The position numbers and the translations under genes are program-made. 64,000 bases of DNA. Source: Micromonospora globbae. GTDB taxonomy: Bacteria > Actinomycetota > Actinomycetes > Mycobacteriales > Micromonosporaceae. Each line of letters opens with the position of its first letter. The first letter of the stretch is position 1. Under the pieces are notes generated by a model. It made no database searches. It was given only the letters and a program-made list of their open reading frames with translations, and was not told the origin of the DNA. The DNA lies in the NCBI RefSeq assembly GCF_003610785.1, contig NZ_RAQQ01000017.1, forward strand, positions 62,001 to 126,000, in the 5' to 3' direction. Below are positions 50,371-59,603 of the stretch, one piece after another.

Positions 50371-50535
50371 CGGACCGGGTCCACCCCCTGTCAGACACGA
50401 CCGAGTAACAATCCGGAAACCCGCCGGCCGCCCGTGGGCACGCTCCCGCGGCAGATCCCTCCCTCTTTCGATGTCTGGCGATATCTGTCACCCTGGACGC
50501 ATCCGATCGAAGGTTTTCAACATAGGAGGCGCTGG

Positions 50536-51312
50536 ATGCGTAGACGGTGGTTCAGCCTGATGGTGGCCGGTCTGCTGATCGGAGGCACCCTGGTGCCCGC
50601 GACACCGGCCATGGCCGCCCCCACCTTCAAGGTCCCCTTCCCCTGCGGCCAGGTCTGGTCCGGCCAGACCCGCACCAACCACAGCCCGGCCAACGCCATC
50701 GACTTCAACCGGACCGACGACCTCGGCGACCCGGTGGTGGCCAGCGCCCCGGGCACCGTCGACCGGGTGACCGACCTCGGCGGCACGAGCTACGGCAAGT
50801 ACGTCCGCATCAGCCACGCCGGCGGCTACCACACGTACTACGCCCACCTGAACGGCTTCAACGTCTCGGTGGGTCAGAGCGTCGGCTACGGGAAGGTGAT
50901 CGGCTGGGTCGGCAGCACCGGCGGGTCGACCGGGCCCCACCTGCACTACGAGCAGCGCCTCAACGGCAACGACATCCAGGTGCGCTTCAACGGCACGCTG
51001 GCGCTCTACTGGGGCACGAAGAACTACACGAGCGACAACGGCTGCTCCTCCGGCGGCACCGCCACCGGCACGGTGAACACCAGCGGCACCCCGCTGACCG
51101 TGCGCTCGGGCCCGGGCACCGGCTACACGGCCGTCGGCACGGTGGCCGACGGCACCCAGGTGACCATCCAGTGCCAGACCAGCGGCACGAGCGTCACGGG
51201 CACCTACGGCACCAGCTCGATCTGGGACCGCATCGGCGCCGGCCGCTTCATCGCCGACGCGTACGTCTACACCGGCTACGACGGGTACATCCCGAACCTG
51301 CCGCGCTGCTGA
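50536..51312 (+). CDS. Secreted M23 metallopeptidase with SH3-like C-terminus
   Basis: This 258-residue secreted protein has a signal peptide (ending TPAMAAP, about residue 29). A LytM/M23 domain follows, with metal-site motifs TNHSPANAIDF (His, Asp) and PHLHYEQ (HxH). A bacterial SH3-like domain follows (about 180-258: TPLTVRSGPGTGYTAVGTVA, RFIADAYVYTGYDGYI). It should cut peptide cross-links in peptidoglycan or act as an envelope regulator. Start ATG 50536 with AGGAGG 6 nt upstream. Confidence 0.92.
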   Translation: MRRRWFSLMVAGLLIGGTLVPATPAMAAPTFKVPFPCGQVWSGQTRTNHSPANAIDFNRTDDLGDPVVASAPGTVDRVTDLGGTSYGKYVRISHAGGYHTYYAHLNGFNVSVGQSVGYGKVIGWVGSTGGSTGPHLHYEQRLNGNDIQVRFNGTLALYWGTKNYTSDNGCSSGGTATGTVNTSGTPLTVRSGPGTGYTAVGTVADGTQVTIQCQTSGTSVTGTYGTSSIWDRIGAGRFIADAYVYTGYDGYIPNLPRC

Positions 51313-51318
51313 CGACGA

Positions 51319-51349
51319 CCGGCGGGGCCCCGTCGTGGGACCCCGCCGG
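51319..51349. terminator. Terminator after the M23 peptidase gene
   Basis: CCGGCGGGG (51319-51327) pairs with CCCCGCCGG (51341-51349); inner CCC/GGG pairs extend the stem. It starts 7 nt after the stop codon. Confidence 0.75.
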
Positions 51350-51375
51350 CCGGAGCGTGTCGCCCGGGGTGGTGG

Positions 51376-51446
51376 AACGCCGCCGTCAGCGCCGGGCGGT
51401 CGTGGAGACCGAACGCCGCCGTCAGCGCCGGGCGGTCGTGGAGACC
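51376..51446. repeat. Tandem 36-bp repeat (2 copies)
   Basis: An identical 35-nt unit at 51376-51410 and 51412-51446 (period 36), containing CGCCGTCAGCGCCGGGCGGT. Non-coding as far as I can judge, between the M23 gene and the 51574-51717 small gene. Confidence 0.88.
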
Positions 51447-51573
51447 CCGCCGGCGCGGGCGGTCGCGGTCCCGGACAGCACGAAGCCGGGGTCGTCGCGA
51501 CCGGATGCCCCTGTCGGGAGGACGGAGCCCGGCCGCGGCGACCCCGGCGGGTCAGAGGTGCGTCCGTACGGCG

Positions 51574-51717
51574 TCAATTGAAGACGCTGACGCCGCCGGG
51601 GCCCACGAGCAGCCCCACGATGATGAGGACGATGCCCCACAGGATCTGCCGGCGGAACAGCGCCAGGATGCCGGCAACCACCAGTACGACCGCGAGAATC
51701 CAGAGAATCAGCTCCAT
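51574..51717 (-). CDS. GPGG-motif small transmembrane protein
   Basis: A 47-residue protein. It has a first membrane helix (LILWILAVVLVVAGILALF), a basic turn (RRQ), a second helix (ILWGIVLIIVGLLV) and the tail GPGGVSVFN. This matches a conserved actinobacterial family of tiny two-helix membrane proteins named for the GPGG motif; function unknown. ATG 51717 lies 5 nt after the metallophosphoesterase stop, so it is probably the last gene of that operon. Confidence 0.8.
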   Translation of the reverse strand: MELILWILAVVLVVAGILALFRRQILWGIVLIIVGLLVGPGGVSVFN

Positions 51718-51722
51718 GCGGT

Positions 51723-52481
51723 TCAGGTACCCGACACGCTCATCCGGGAAACCTCGCCCTGGTCGAGATGATCACCCAGGTGGAACACGCTGTACGCCTG
51801 CTTGATGACCGGGTGCGCGACGTTGCGGACCCGTACCCCGCCCGGCGTCGTACCGCGCTCGCTACCGGCGTGCGCGTGCCCGTGCAGGGCGAGCGCCGTC
51901 GGCGCCGAGTCGATCGCCTGGCCGAGCTGGTACGCGCCGAGGAACGGGTAGATCTCCAACGGCTCGCCGGCCAGGGTGTCCGGGACCGGCGCGTAGTGGG
52001 TGAGCGCCACCAGCACGTCGCAGTCCAGGCTCCGCAGGGCCCTCGACAGGCGGTCGGCGCTGTCGGTCGTGGTGCGGACGAACGCCTTCATCTCCGGCTC
52101 GCCGAAGTCGCTCGCGCAGCGTCCGGCGAAGCCGCCGCCGAACCCCTTCACGCCGGCGACGCCGAGCCGCCCGCCGGCGCAGTCGAGCACCACGCCGTTG
52201 CCCTCCAGCACGGTGATGCCGGCGTCCTCGAGCACCTTGACCACCTGCGGCACCTCGTCGCACTGGTGGTCGTGGTTGCCGAGCACGGTCACCACCGGCA
52301 CGCCCAGCCCGCCGAACTCCTGCGCCACGCAGCGGGCCTCCGCCTCCGTTCCGTGCCGGGTGAGGTCGCCGGCGAGCAGCAGGACGTCCGCGCAGTCGGG
52401 AAGCTCCTCCAGGGCCGGCCGGAACCGGCCGACCACGTCCTCGTCCAGGTGCACGTCACCGACGGCAGCGATCCGGATCAC
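51723..52481 (-). CDS. Calcineurin-like metallophosphoesterase
   Basis: This 252-residue protein has the full metallophosphoesterase motif set: GDVHLDED, LLAGDLTRHGTEAE, VTVLGNHDHQCDEV, THYAPVPDT and LHGHAHAG. It is likely a cytosolic phosphodiesterase or phosphatase; the substrate is unknown. Start ATG 52481. It is 13 nt downstream of the BON-like gene on the same strand. Confidence 0.9.
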   Translation of the reverse strand: MIRIAAVGDVHLDEDVVGRFRPALEELPDCADVLLLAGDLTRHGTEAEARCVAQEFGGLGVPVVTVLGNHDHQCDEVPQVVKVLEDAGITVLEGNGVVLDCAGGRLGVAGVKGFGGGFAGRCASDFGEPEMKAFVRTTTDSADRLSRALRSLDCDVLVALTHYAPVPDTLAGEPLEIYPFLGAYQLGQAIDSAPTALALHGHAHAGSERGTTPGGVRVRNVAHPVIKQAYSVFHLGDHLDQGEVSRMSVSGT

Positions 52482-52494
52482 GATGAGAACCTCC

Positions 52495-52770
52495 TCAGGG
52501 CAGTTGCTCGATCTGCGTCGGCGCCTCGGTGCGGATCACCCCGATCTCGGCGGTGACCGGCACGCCCGGGAACCGTTCCGCGACCCGGCGGAGGATCTCC
52601 TCCCGGCGGTGCGCGCTCTCCACCTCGCCGTAGAGCACGAGGCCCGTCTCCCGGCGGACGACGGTGATGCCCTGTTCGGCGACGGACGGGTCCTCGGCGA
52701 GCAGCCGGTGGATCTCCGCCTCGACGTACTCGTCCGGTGGTCCGATGCCGGTTTCTCGGTGCTGGCTCAC
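52495..52770 (-). CDS. BON-like domain protein
   Basis: A 91-residue protein with an alpha-beta BON-like pattern: YVEAEIHRLLAEDPSVAEQG, ITVVRRETGLVLYGEVESAH, RREEILRRVAERFPGVPV. BON domains usually bind membranes or proteins, but there is no signal peptide here. The start shares ATGA with the end of the nucleotidyltransferase-like gene, so translation is coupled. Confidence 0.75.
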   Translation of the reverse strand: MSQHRETGIGPPDEYVEAEIHRLLAEDPSVAEQGITVVRRETGLVLYGEVESAHRREEILRRVAERFPGVPVTAEIGVIRTEAPTQIEQLP

Positions 52771-53351
52771 GATGTCCCCTTCCCTGCCGGGGTGCCGGAG
52801 TACGGCACGACCTCGAGCCGGTCCAGCAGCACCAGGAACGCCTCGGCGTACGGCGAGTGCTGCGTCTCCTTCCGTACCCGTTCCCAGTCGATCTGCTCCC
52901 GCAGGGAGCGGGCGAGGGGCAGGCCCCGGGCGAAGTCGCAGTAGTGCTGCGAGAAGCTGAGCAACTTGTGCACCATGAGCTGGGTCGCGGAGAGGACCGG
53001 CATGTGGATCGCGTCGACCGGGCGTACCACGGTGTCGGCGAACGTCTCCTCGGTCACCGGCGTCTCGATCGGCCGGTGGATGAGATCCACCATGCGCCCG
53101 TCGTCGAAGACCTTGACCAGCCAGTCCTCCGGTGGCCGCTCGGCCGTGAAGCCCTCCGCCACCAGCGCCTCCAGCGCCCGGTCGACGTCCGACTCCCGGA
53201 TGAGGAAGTCGACGTCGTGCTCACTGGAATGGCCGCCGTGCGCGTACACCGCGAAGCTGCCGCCGAGCGCGAAGGGGATCTCGGACTGCTTGAGCACGGC
53301 GGCGACCTTCTTGAGGGTGTGCAGAAGACTCTCGTCCCCGCGCTCGGCCAT
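52767..53351 (-). CDS. Nucleotidyltransferase-like protein
   Basis: A 194-residue protein with a minimal nucleotidyltransferase core: FALGGSFAVYAHGG (helix-loop with Gly-Ser) and SEHDVDFLIRE (the DxD metal motif). A helical C-terminal half follows. It resembles MNT-like toxin-antitoxin components and predicted sugar or tRNA nucleotidyltransferases, but no HEPN partner is adjacent. It leads an operon with the BON-like, metallophosphoesterase and GPGG-motif genes. Start ATG 53351. Confidence 0.75.
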   Translation of the reverse strand: MAERGDESLLHTLKKVAAVLKQSEIPFALGGSFAVYAHGGHSSEHDVDFLIRESDVDRALEALVAEGFTAERPPEDWLVKVFDDGRMVDLIHRPIETPVTEETFADTVVRPVDAIHMPVLSATQLMVHKLLSFSQHYCDFARGLPLARSLREQIDWERVRKETQHSPYAEAFLVLLDRLEVVPYSGTPAGKGTS

Positions 53352-53507
53352 CTGGTTCTCCCGTCGGTCGTAACAGGCGGATGATTCCGACTTCCGTACC
53401 CGGCGTTCCGGTCGGCCACACCTGCGGCGGTGGCGGGTGGGCGCGAAACGGGCGTAACAGGTACATAACGGCGCGGCCGAGAGCGCGGGTCCGATAGCCT
53501 GGGCAAG

Positions 53508-54233
53508 GTGGCCAGATCACTACGGGCGCGACGCCGCCGGGGCCGGTTGCGTACGGTCGCCCTGATCGGCATCGACGGCTCCGGCAAGACCACCCAGGCG
53601 CACCGCCTCGCCGACGCGCTCACCGCGGCCGGACGCCGCGCCACCTACCACCGCAACGCGGGCGGGCGGCGCTGGCTCGGCCGGATCGCCCAACGGTTCG
53701 GACGGCCGGACGCGCAGCGGTTGGTGGGGCGGAACGGGCTGCTCGCCGTGGAGTCGGTGCTGCGCTGGCTCGCCATCGCCCTGGCCCTGGTGAGTTGCCT
53801 CGTCACCGGCCGGACGGCGGTGATGGACCGGTACGCCGTCTGCCAGTACGCCAGCATCCGCGCCCACGGCGGCCACCGCTGGGAACGGCTCGCCCGGGCC
53901 ACCTACCGGGTCTTCCCGCAGCCGCAGGTGACCTTCCTGCTCTCGGTCGATCCCGCCGAGGCGTACCGGCGGATCGAGCGGCGCGGCACCGACCACGAGA
54001 CGATGGGCTGGCTCACGGCCGCGGACACCGCGTACCGGACGCTGCCGGAGTACCCGACCTTCGTCGTGGTGGACGCCGGCCGGCCCGCCGACGAGGTGTC
54101 CCGCCAGATCCGGCACCACCTCGCCGACTGGTTCCCGCAGACCGCTTCCGCTCCCGAGGACCCGGAGCCCGAGGACCCCGAGCCGGAGGAGCCGGAGCCG
54201 CGGCGCGACGCGACGGCTCAGGCCCGGCCGTAG
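53508..54233 (+). CDS. Thymidylate kinase-like P-loop protein with acidic tail
   Basis: A 241-residue P-loop kinase. An Arg-rich N-terminus leads to ALIGIDGSGKTTQAHRLADA (Walker A, Lys27), then a DRY-type motif in VMDRYAVCQYASIRAHGG and the lid-like RRIERRGTDHETMGW. The C-terminus is an acidic Pro/Glu repeat (EDPEPEDPEPEEPEP). It lacks the standard Tmk middle region and has a hydrophobic stretch there (WLAIALALVSCLV), so it is probably a divergent nucleotide or sugar kinase rather than the housekeeping Tmk. GTG 53508 has no Shine-Dalgarno. It overlaps the convergent SDR gene by 16 nt. Confidence 0.75.
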   Translation: MARSLRARRRRGRLRTVALIGIDGSGKTTQAHRLADALTAAGRRATYHRNAGGRRWLGRIAQRFGRPDAQRLVGRNGLLAVESVLRWLAIALALVSCLVTGRTAVMDRYAVCQYASIRAHGGHRWERLARATYRVFPQPQVTFLLSVDPAEAYRRIERRGTDHETMGWLTAADTAYRTLPEYPTFVVVDAGRPADEVSRQIRHHLADWFPQTASAPEDPEPEDPEPEEPEPRRDATAQARP

Positions 54234-54910
54234 ACCGGCACCGCCGCCCCGCTCGTCGGCGCGGACTCGTCGGAGGCCAGGAAGCGGATCACCGACGCGA
54301 TCTCGGCCGGCGCCACCCAGCGCGAGTGGTCGGCGTCCGGCTGGGCGGCCCGGTTGGCGGGCGTGTCGATGACGCTCGGCAGCACGGTGTTGCAGCGGAC
54401 GCCGGAGCGGCGGTACTCGACCGCCACCGCGTTCGCGAAGGCGAGCACGGCGGCCTTCGCGGTGGCGTAGCCGGCCGCGCCGGCGAACGGCGAGACCGCG
54501 GCCCGGGCCGCGACGCAGACGACGGCCCCGCCGCCCGCCGCCAGGAGGTGCGGCAGCGCCGCGCGCGTGACGAGGTGGGTGGGCCGCAGGTTCACCGTGA
54601 ACATCCGCTCGAACTCCTCGACCGGCGTCTCGTGCACGAGCCCGCCGCTCGCGTACCCGCCGGCCAGGTTCACCACGGCGCGCAGCGGCGCCGCCGGGTC
54701 GTCCGCGGCGGCCCGCACCGCGCGCTCGGCGCCCTCCGGATCGGTGAGGTCCGCGACCAGCCGGTGCACCCCGTCGGCCGCCGGCCGCGTCCCGGGCCGG
54801 CTCGACCGCTCCGGTACGACCACCCGCCATCCCGCCTCGACGAAGGCGGCCGTCACCGCCCCGCCGAGCCCGCCCGCGCCACCGGTGACCAGCACACTGC
54901 GTCCCGCCAT
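54218..54910 (-). CDS. Short-chain dehydrogenase/reductase
   Basis: A 230-residue Rossmann-fold SDR: cofactor motif VLVTGGAGGLGGAV, NLAGGYASGG (NAG-like), the catalytic Ser region VAARAAVSPFAGAAG and the YATAK active-site motif. The C-terminal part (VIRFLASDESAPTSGAAVPV) is typical. Substrate unknown. Start ATG 54910. Tail-to-tail 16-nt overlap with the kinase-like gene. Confidence 0.88.
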   Translation of the reverse strand: MAGRSVLVTGGAGGLGGAVTAAFVEAGWRVVVPERSSRPGTRPAADGVHRLVADLTDPEGAERAVRAAADDPAAPLRAVVNLAGGYASGGLVHETPVEEFERMFTVNLRPTHLVTRAALPHLLAAGGGAVVCVAARAAVSPFAGAAGYATAKAAVLAFANAVAVEYRRSGVRCNTVLPSVIDTPANRAAQPDADHSRWVAPAEIASVIRFLASDESAPTSGAAVPVYGRA

Positions 54911-55171
54911 GCGGCCCACGCTAGCGCCGCCCCCGACGGGGCGTGACGCGGGTACGCCGGTGGACGCGCCGGGTCGTCGGATCCCGGTCCACCGGACCGG
55001 ACGCCGCCCGACGCCGTACGGTTGGACCGGACCGGATGGCCGCGGCCCCGACCGCCGTGGGGGACAGCGGAGCCGACCCGGCGGCTGACGCGACGGCGTC
55101 GCCCGGATGGCACGCTGTTTCGGACGGAGGATTCCGGTCGGCGGTACTTTCGCCAACACGCGCAGTCATGG

Positions 55172-55204
55172 TTGACGCTCACGCCTCATGAAAGTAAGTT
55201 TCAT
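55172..55204 (+). promoter_or_regulatory. Promoter with overlapping MurR-like operator
   Basis: TTGACG (55172-55177), 17-nt spacer, TAAGTT (55195-55200), then the GTG start codon 6 nt later at 55207, which predicts a leaderless transcript. The -10 element lies inside the palindrome ATGAAAGTAAGTTTCAT (55188-55204), so binding there would block transcription. Autoregulation by the RpiR/MurR protein encoded next is the simplest reading. Confidence 0.7.
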
Positions 55205-55206
55205 CC

Positions 55207-56121
55207 GTGGCGAAGAGTCCGAAGATTTCTGCGAGTCACGAGCCCGGTGGGCTGATCGTCCACATCAGTGGCTTGCTCCCGTCGCTGTCGCCGGCCGAGC
55301 AGCGCGTCGCCCGCCTGGTCGTCGCCGACCCGGCCGACGCCGCCCGGCGGACCATCACCGACCTCGCCACCGCCGCCGAGACATCGGAGGCGACCGTCAT
55401 CCGGTTCTGCCGGTCCGTCGGCATGGACGGCTACCCGCAGTTGCGGATCCGCCTGGCCGCCGAGGCCGCCCGCCGCGTCGAGCCGCCGGACGCCCGGGTG
55501 GTCGGCGGTGACATCCCGCCCGGCGCCGACCTGGCCCAGATCATCGCCACGATCGCCTTCAACGACGCGCGGGCCGTCGAGGAGACCGCCGAGCAGCTCG
55601 ACCCCGCCGTCTGCGAGCGGGTGGTCGACGCGATCGCGGCGGCCGGACGCATCGACGTCTACGGCGCCGGGGCCAGCGGCTTCGTGGCCTCCGACTTCCA
55701 GCAGAAGCTGCACCGCATCGGCCGCACCGCCTTCTACTTCCCGGACGTGCACACGGCGCTGACCTCGGCCGCGCTGCTCGGCCGGGGGGACGTCGCGGTG
55801 GGCATCTCGCACACCGGCACCACCTCCGACGTCATCGAGGTGCTGGAGCAGGCCCGGGCCCGGGGCGCGGCCACCGTGGCGCTCACCAACTTCCCGCGCT
55901 CGCCGATCACCGAGGTGGCCGACTTCGTGCTCACCACGGCGGCCCGGGAGACCACCTACCGGTCCGGGGCGATGGCCAGCCGGCTCGCCCAGCTCACCGT
56001 GGTCGACTGCCTCTTCGTGGGCGTGGCCGCGCGCAACCGCGCCCGGGCGAGGAAGGCCCTGGAGGCGACGGCCGAGGCCGTGCAGTCCCACCGGGTGGGC
56101 GGCGGACGGAGGCGGGCATGA
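55207..56121 (+). CDS. MurR/RpiR-family transcriptional regulator
   Basis: This 304-residue regulator has an N-terminal HTH_6 domain (SPAEQRVARLVVADPADAAR, ITDLATAAETSEATVIRFCR) and a C-terminal SIS domain (RIDVYGAGASGFVASDFQQK, VAVGISHTGTTSDVIEVLE). SIS domains sense phosphosugars. It overlaps murQ by 4 nt, which points to N-acetylmuramic acid 6-phosphate as ligand, as for E. coli MurR. GTG 55207 is chosen because it fits the promoter; no ribosome site is needed for a leaderless message. Confidence 0.92.
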   Translation: MAKSPKISASHEPGGLIVHISGLLPSLSPAEQRVARLVVADPADAARRTITDLATAAETSEATVIRFCRSVGMDGYPQLRIRLAAEAARRVEPPDARVVGGDIPPGADLAQIIATIAFNDARAVEETAEQLDPAVCERVVDAIAAAGRIDVYGAGASGFVASDFQQKLHRIGRTAFYFPDVHTALTSAALLGRGDVAVGISHTGTTSDVIEVLEQARARGAATVALTNFPRSPITEVADFVLTTAARETTYRSGAMASRLAQLTVVDCLFVGVAARNRARARKALEATAEAVQSHRVGGGRRRA

Positions 56122-57077
56122 CGGCCGGCGCCGTGGAGCCGGACGAGGTGTCGTCACCCAACCCGGACTCCCGCCCGGCGGTCCGGGTGGGCGCCCCCAC
56201 CGAGCATCGCAACCCGCTCAGCGTCGACCTCGACCTCATGTCGACCCGCGACGTGCTCACCGTCATCAACGAGGCGGACCACCGCGTCCCGGCCGCGGTC
56301 GCCGACCTGCTCGACGAGATCGCCACCACCGTCGACCTGGCCGTCGCGGCACTGCGGGGCGGCAACCGCGTGCACTACTTCGGCGCCGGCACCTCGGGCC
56401 GGCTCGGCGTGCTCGACGCCGCCGAGCTCGCCCCCACCTTCAACTCGCCGCGGGGCTGGTTCTGCGCCCACATCGCCGGCGGGCCGGACGCCATGTGGCG
56501 TGCCGTCGAGGACGCCGAGGACGACGACCGGGGCGGTGCGGCGGAGGCCGCCGACTGCGTACGCGCCGGCGACCTCGTGGTCGGGTTGACGGCCAGCGGG
56601 CGCACGCCGTACGTCCTGGGTGCGCTCGCCGCGTCCCGCGCCAAGGGCGCCTCGACGGTGCTGGTGTGCGCCAATCCGGAGGCGGAGGCCGCGGGTTCGG
56701 TCGACGTCTTCATCGGGGTGGATACCGGACCCGAGGTGGTCACCGGGTCGACCCGGATGAAGGCGGGCACGGCGCAGAAGCTGGTGCTCAACGCGTTCTC
56801 CACCGCCGTGATGGTCCGCCTGGGTCGCGTCTACTCGAACCTCATGATCGACATGGTGGCGACCAACGCCAAACTCCGCGGCCGGATGATCTCCATCCTC
56901 ATGGAGGCGACCGGCTGCTCCGAGGAGGTCTCCCAGAAGGCCCTCACCGAGGCCGACGGCGACCTCAAGACGGCCCTCGTGGCGCTGGTCTCCGGTGCGG
57001 GGATCCCGGCGGCCCGCGCCGCCCTGGCGCGCTCGGCCGACCAGGTGCGCGGCGCGCTGGCCCTGCTCGCCTCCTGA
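56118..57077 (+). CDS. murQ: N-acetylmuramic acid 6-phosphate etherase
   Basis: A 319-residue MurQ that cleaves the lactyl ether of MurNAc-6-phosphate to GlcNAc-6-phosphate and lactate in cell-wall recycling. Motifs: PTEHRNPLSVDLDLMSTRDV, HYFGAGTSGRLGVLDAAE (SIS), AVEDAEDDDRG (catalytic Glu region), GLTASGRTPYVLGAL and VVTGSTRMKAGTAQKLVLN. The C-terminal CUE-like helix region is present. Coupled to the MurR-like gene by an ATGA overlap. Confidence 0.95.
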   Translation: MTAGAVEPDEVSSPNPDSRPAVRVGAPTEHRNPLSVDLDLMSTRDVLTVINEADHRVPAAVADLLDEIATTVDLAVAALRGGNRVHYFGAGTSGRLGVLDAAELAPTFNSPRGWFCAHIAGGPDAMWRAVEDAEDDDRGGAAEAADCVRAGDLVVGLTASGRTPYVLGALAASRAKGASTVLVCANPEAEAAGSVDVFIGVDTGPEVVTGSTRMKAGTAQKLVLNAFSTAVMVRLGRVYSNLMIDMVATNAKLRGRMISILMEATGCSEEVSQKALTEADGDLKTALVALVSGAGIPAARAALARSADQVRGALALLAS

Positions 57078-57557
57078 CCCGGGGCGCCGGGCTCCCCGCC
57101 GGCCCGCCCCACCGGCGGACGTGCTTCGCGTCACGCTCCCACGACGCCTCCCGGAGCGTTCGCGAGGGCTTCCGGCGGGCGGGCATAGAACCCGGCTCCG
57201 GATTGTTCAACCAGGCGCGGGGTATTACCAACTCCGTGGATGAACCGACCCGTTCACCGGTGCGTATTCGGCAGTGACCAGGATCGCACCACCGTGGTGA
57301 CCCGGGTCGCTGTCTCCTCCGACGTGCGGTGCTGCCATAGACAGGGGTGACGGCGATCCGTGGATCCGCCGACCCGCACGTGGTGCCCATCGGCGAGCCA
57401 CCCGGCGGGGTGCTGACAGCAAACATGGACCGTGCTTTCAGCTACTACTCAGGCATTCGTGACAGTTTCGACTCACGACATGGAATCCCCGACACGTCTC
57501 ATCTGTTGTGTAGGTGTCAGCACCGACGGGCACAGCGGAAGTTACGGGGGAGGGCTG
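57078..57557. other. Upstream region of the sigma factor gene
   Basis: No gene or RNA recognised in 480 bp. It includes less GC-rich patches (around GGATTGTTCAACC at 57203 and TGTTGTGTAGGTGTC near 57505) and a CGTGA/TCACG interrupted dyad near 57460. The sigma factor promoter should lie here, but I could not place it with confidence. The reading frame is open from 57432 but lacks conserved content before 57558. Confidence 0.5.
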
Positions 57558-58559
<1,002 letters not shown>

Positions 58560-58577
58560 CCTGGTACCAATGACGGC

Positions 58578-58614
58578 GAACGGCCGGCGTCCGATAGGGG
58601 GACGCCGGCCGTTC
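58578..58614. terminator. Bidirectional terminator after the sigma factor gene
   Basis: A perfect 15-bp stem (core AACGGCCGGCGTCC, 58579-58592, complement 58600-58613) with a 7-nt loop, between convergent stops. Confidence 0.87.
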
Positions 58615-58631
58615 CTGTCACTACGGCGAGG

Positions 58632-59603
58632 TCAGCGCACCCGGCCGTAGCCGTGGATGGGCATCAGGTTCATGCCCCGCTTGAGGACGTTGCGTCCCGC
58701 GCTGGGCGCGTCGATCACCTGGCCGTCGCCGACGTACAGGGCGACGTGCCCGAGGCCCCGGTAGAACACGAGGTCGCCGGGGCTCAGCTCACCGCGACCG
58801 ATGTGGGCGACCGCGCCCCACTGCATCCGGGCGTTGTGCGGCAGCGACTTCCCGGCGGCCCGCCACGCCGCCGAGGTCAGGCCCGAGCAGTCGTAGCCGT
58901 TCGGGCCGGAGCCGCCCCAGACGTACGGCTTGCCGATGGCGCCGTAGGCGTACCGGACGGCCACGCCGGCCCGGCCGGAGATGGACGGCGCCTCGCGGGC
59001 GGCGTCCGGTCGCGCGGCCGGCGCCTCGGTGGTCCGGCCGTACGCCTGGCGGCGCAGCTCGTAGAGGCGGGCGAGGTCCCGCTCGATGCGTGACTTCGTG
59101 GTGGCCAGCGCACGGGCCTGGGCGTCCTGCCGGGCCAGCACCTTGTTCAGCCGGGCCTTCTCGGCGACGAGTTCCCGCTGGCGGCTCGTGAAGCCCGCGA
59201 TCCGTTCCTGACGCTCGCGGGTCAGGTGGTCGATGGTGCCGAGGCGGTCGAGCAGCGCGGCGGAGCCGCCGGGGCGCAGCAGCGCGTCCGCGGTCCGCAG
59301 CCCGCCGGTCTTGTACGCCGTCACGGCGATCTCACCGACGTCGGCCCGGCTCTGCTCGGTCTGCCGTTCCAGCGGGGCGATGCGGGCCTGTAATCGGTCC
59401 ACCGCGGCCTTGTTGGCCTTCATGTCCTCGCGGAGCCTGTTGTACGACTCGACGACCCGCTCCAGCTCCGCGGAGGAGCGCTCGATCCGGCGGTTCAGGT
59501 CGGCGGGGGACGGCTCGGCGTGGGCCGCCGCCGCCGGGGCGACCAGCGCGGCCGACAGGCCGGTGATCGCGAGAGTACGCAGCAGGTTTCTCAGGGATGG
59601 CAA
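58632..59603 (-). CDS. NlpC/P60 peptidoglycan endopeptidase with coiled coil (RipA-like)
   Basis: A 323-residue secreted hydrolase. It has a signal peptide (ending AAAAHAEP, about residue 30), a long coiled coil (about 35-190) and an NlpC/P60 domain with Cys239 (NGYDCSGLTSAAW) and His286 (RGLGHVALYVGDG). The coiled coil is of the type that regulates RipA/CwlO-like enzymes through membrane partners. Start ATG 59603, with a long upstream leader. Confidence 0.93.
   Translation of the reverse strand: MPSLRNLLRTLAITGLSAALVAPAAAAHAEPSPADLNRRIERSSAELERVVESYNRLREDMKANKAAVDRLQARIAPLERQTEQSRADVGEIAVTAYKTGGLRTADALLRPGGSAALLDRLGTIDHLTRERQERIAGFTSRQRELVAEKARLNKVLARQDAQARALATTKSRIERDLARLYELRRQAYGRTTEAPAARPDAAREAPSISGRAGVAVRYAYGAIGKPYVWGGSGPNGYDCSGLTSAAWRAAGKSLPHNARMQWGAVAHIGRGELSPGDLVFYRGLGHVALYVGDGQVIDAPSAGRNVLKRGMNLMPIHGYGRVR

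Noticed and set aside
57432..57557. Longer N-terminus for the sigma factor
   Set aside because: Residues are not sigma-like, and the ATG at 57558 has the only strong ribosome site.
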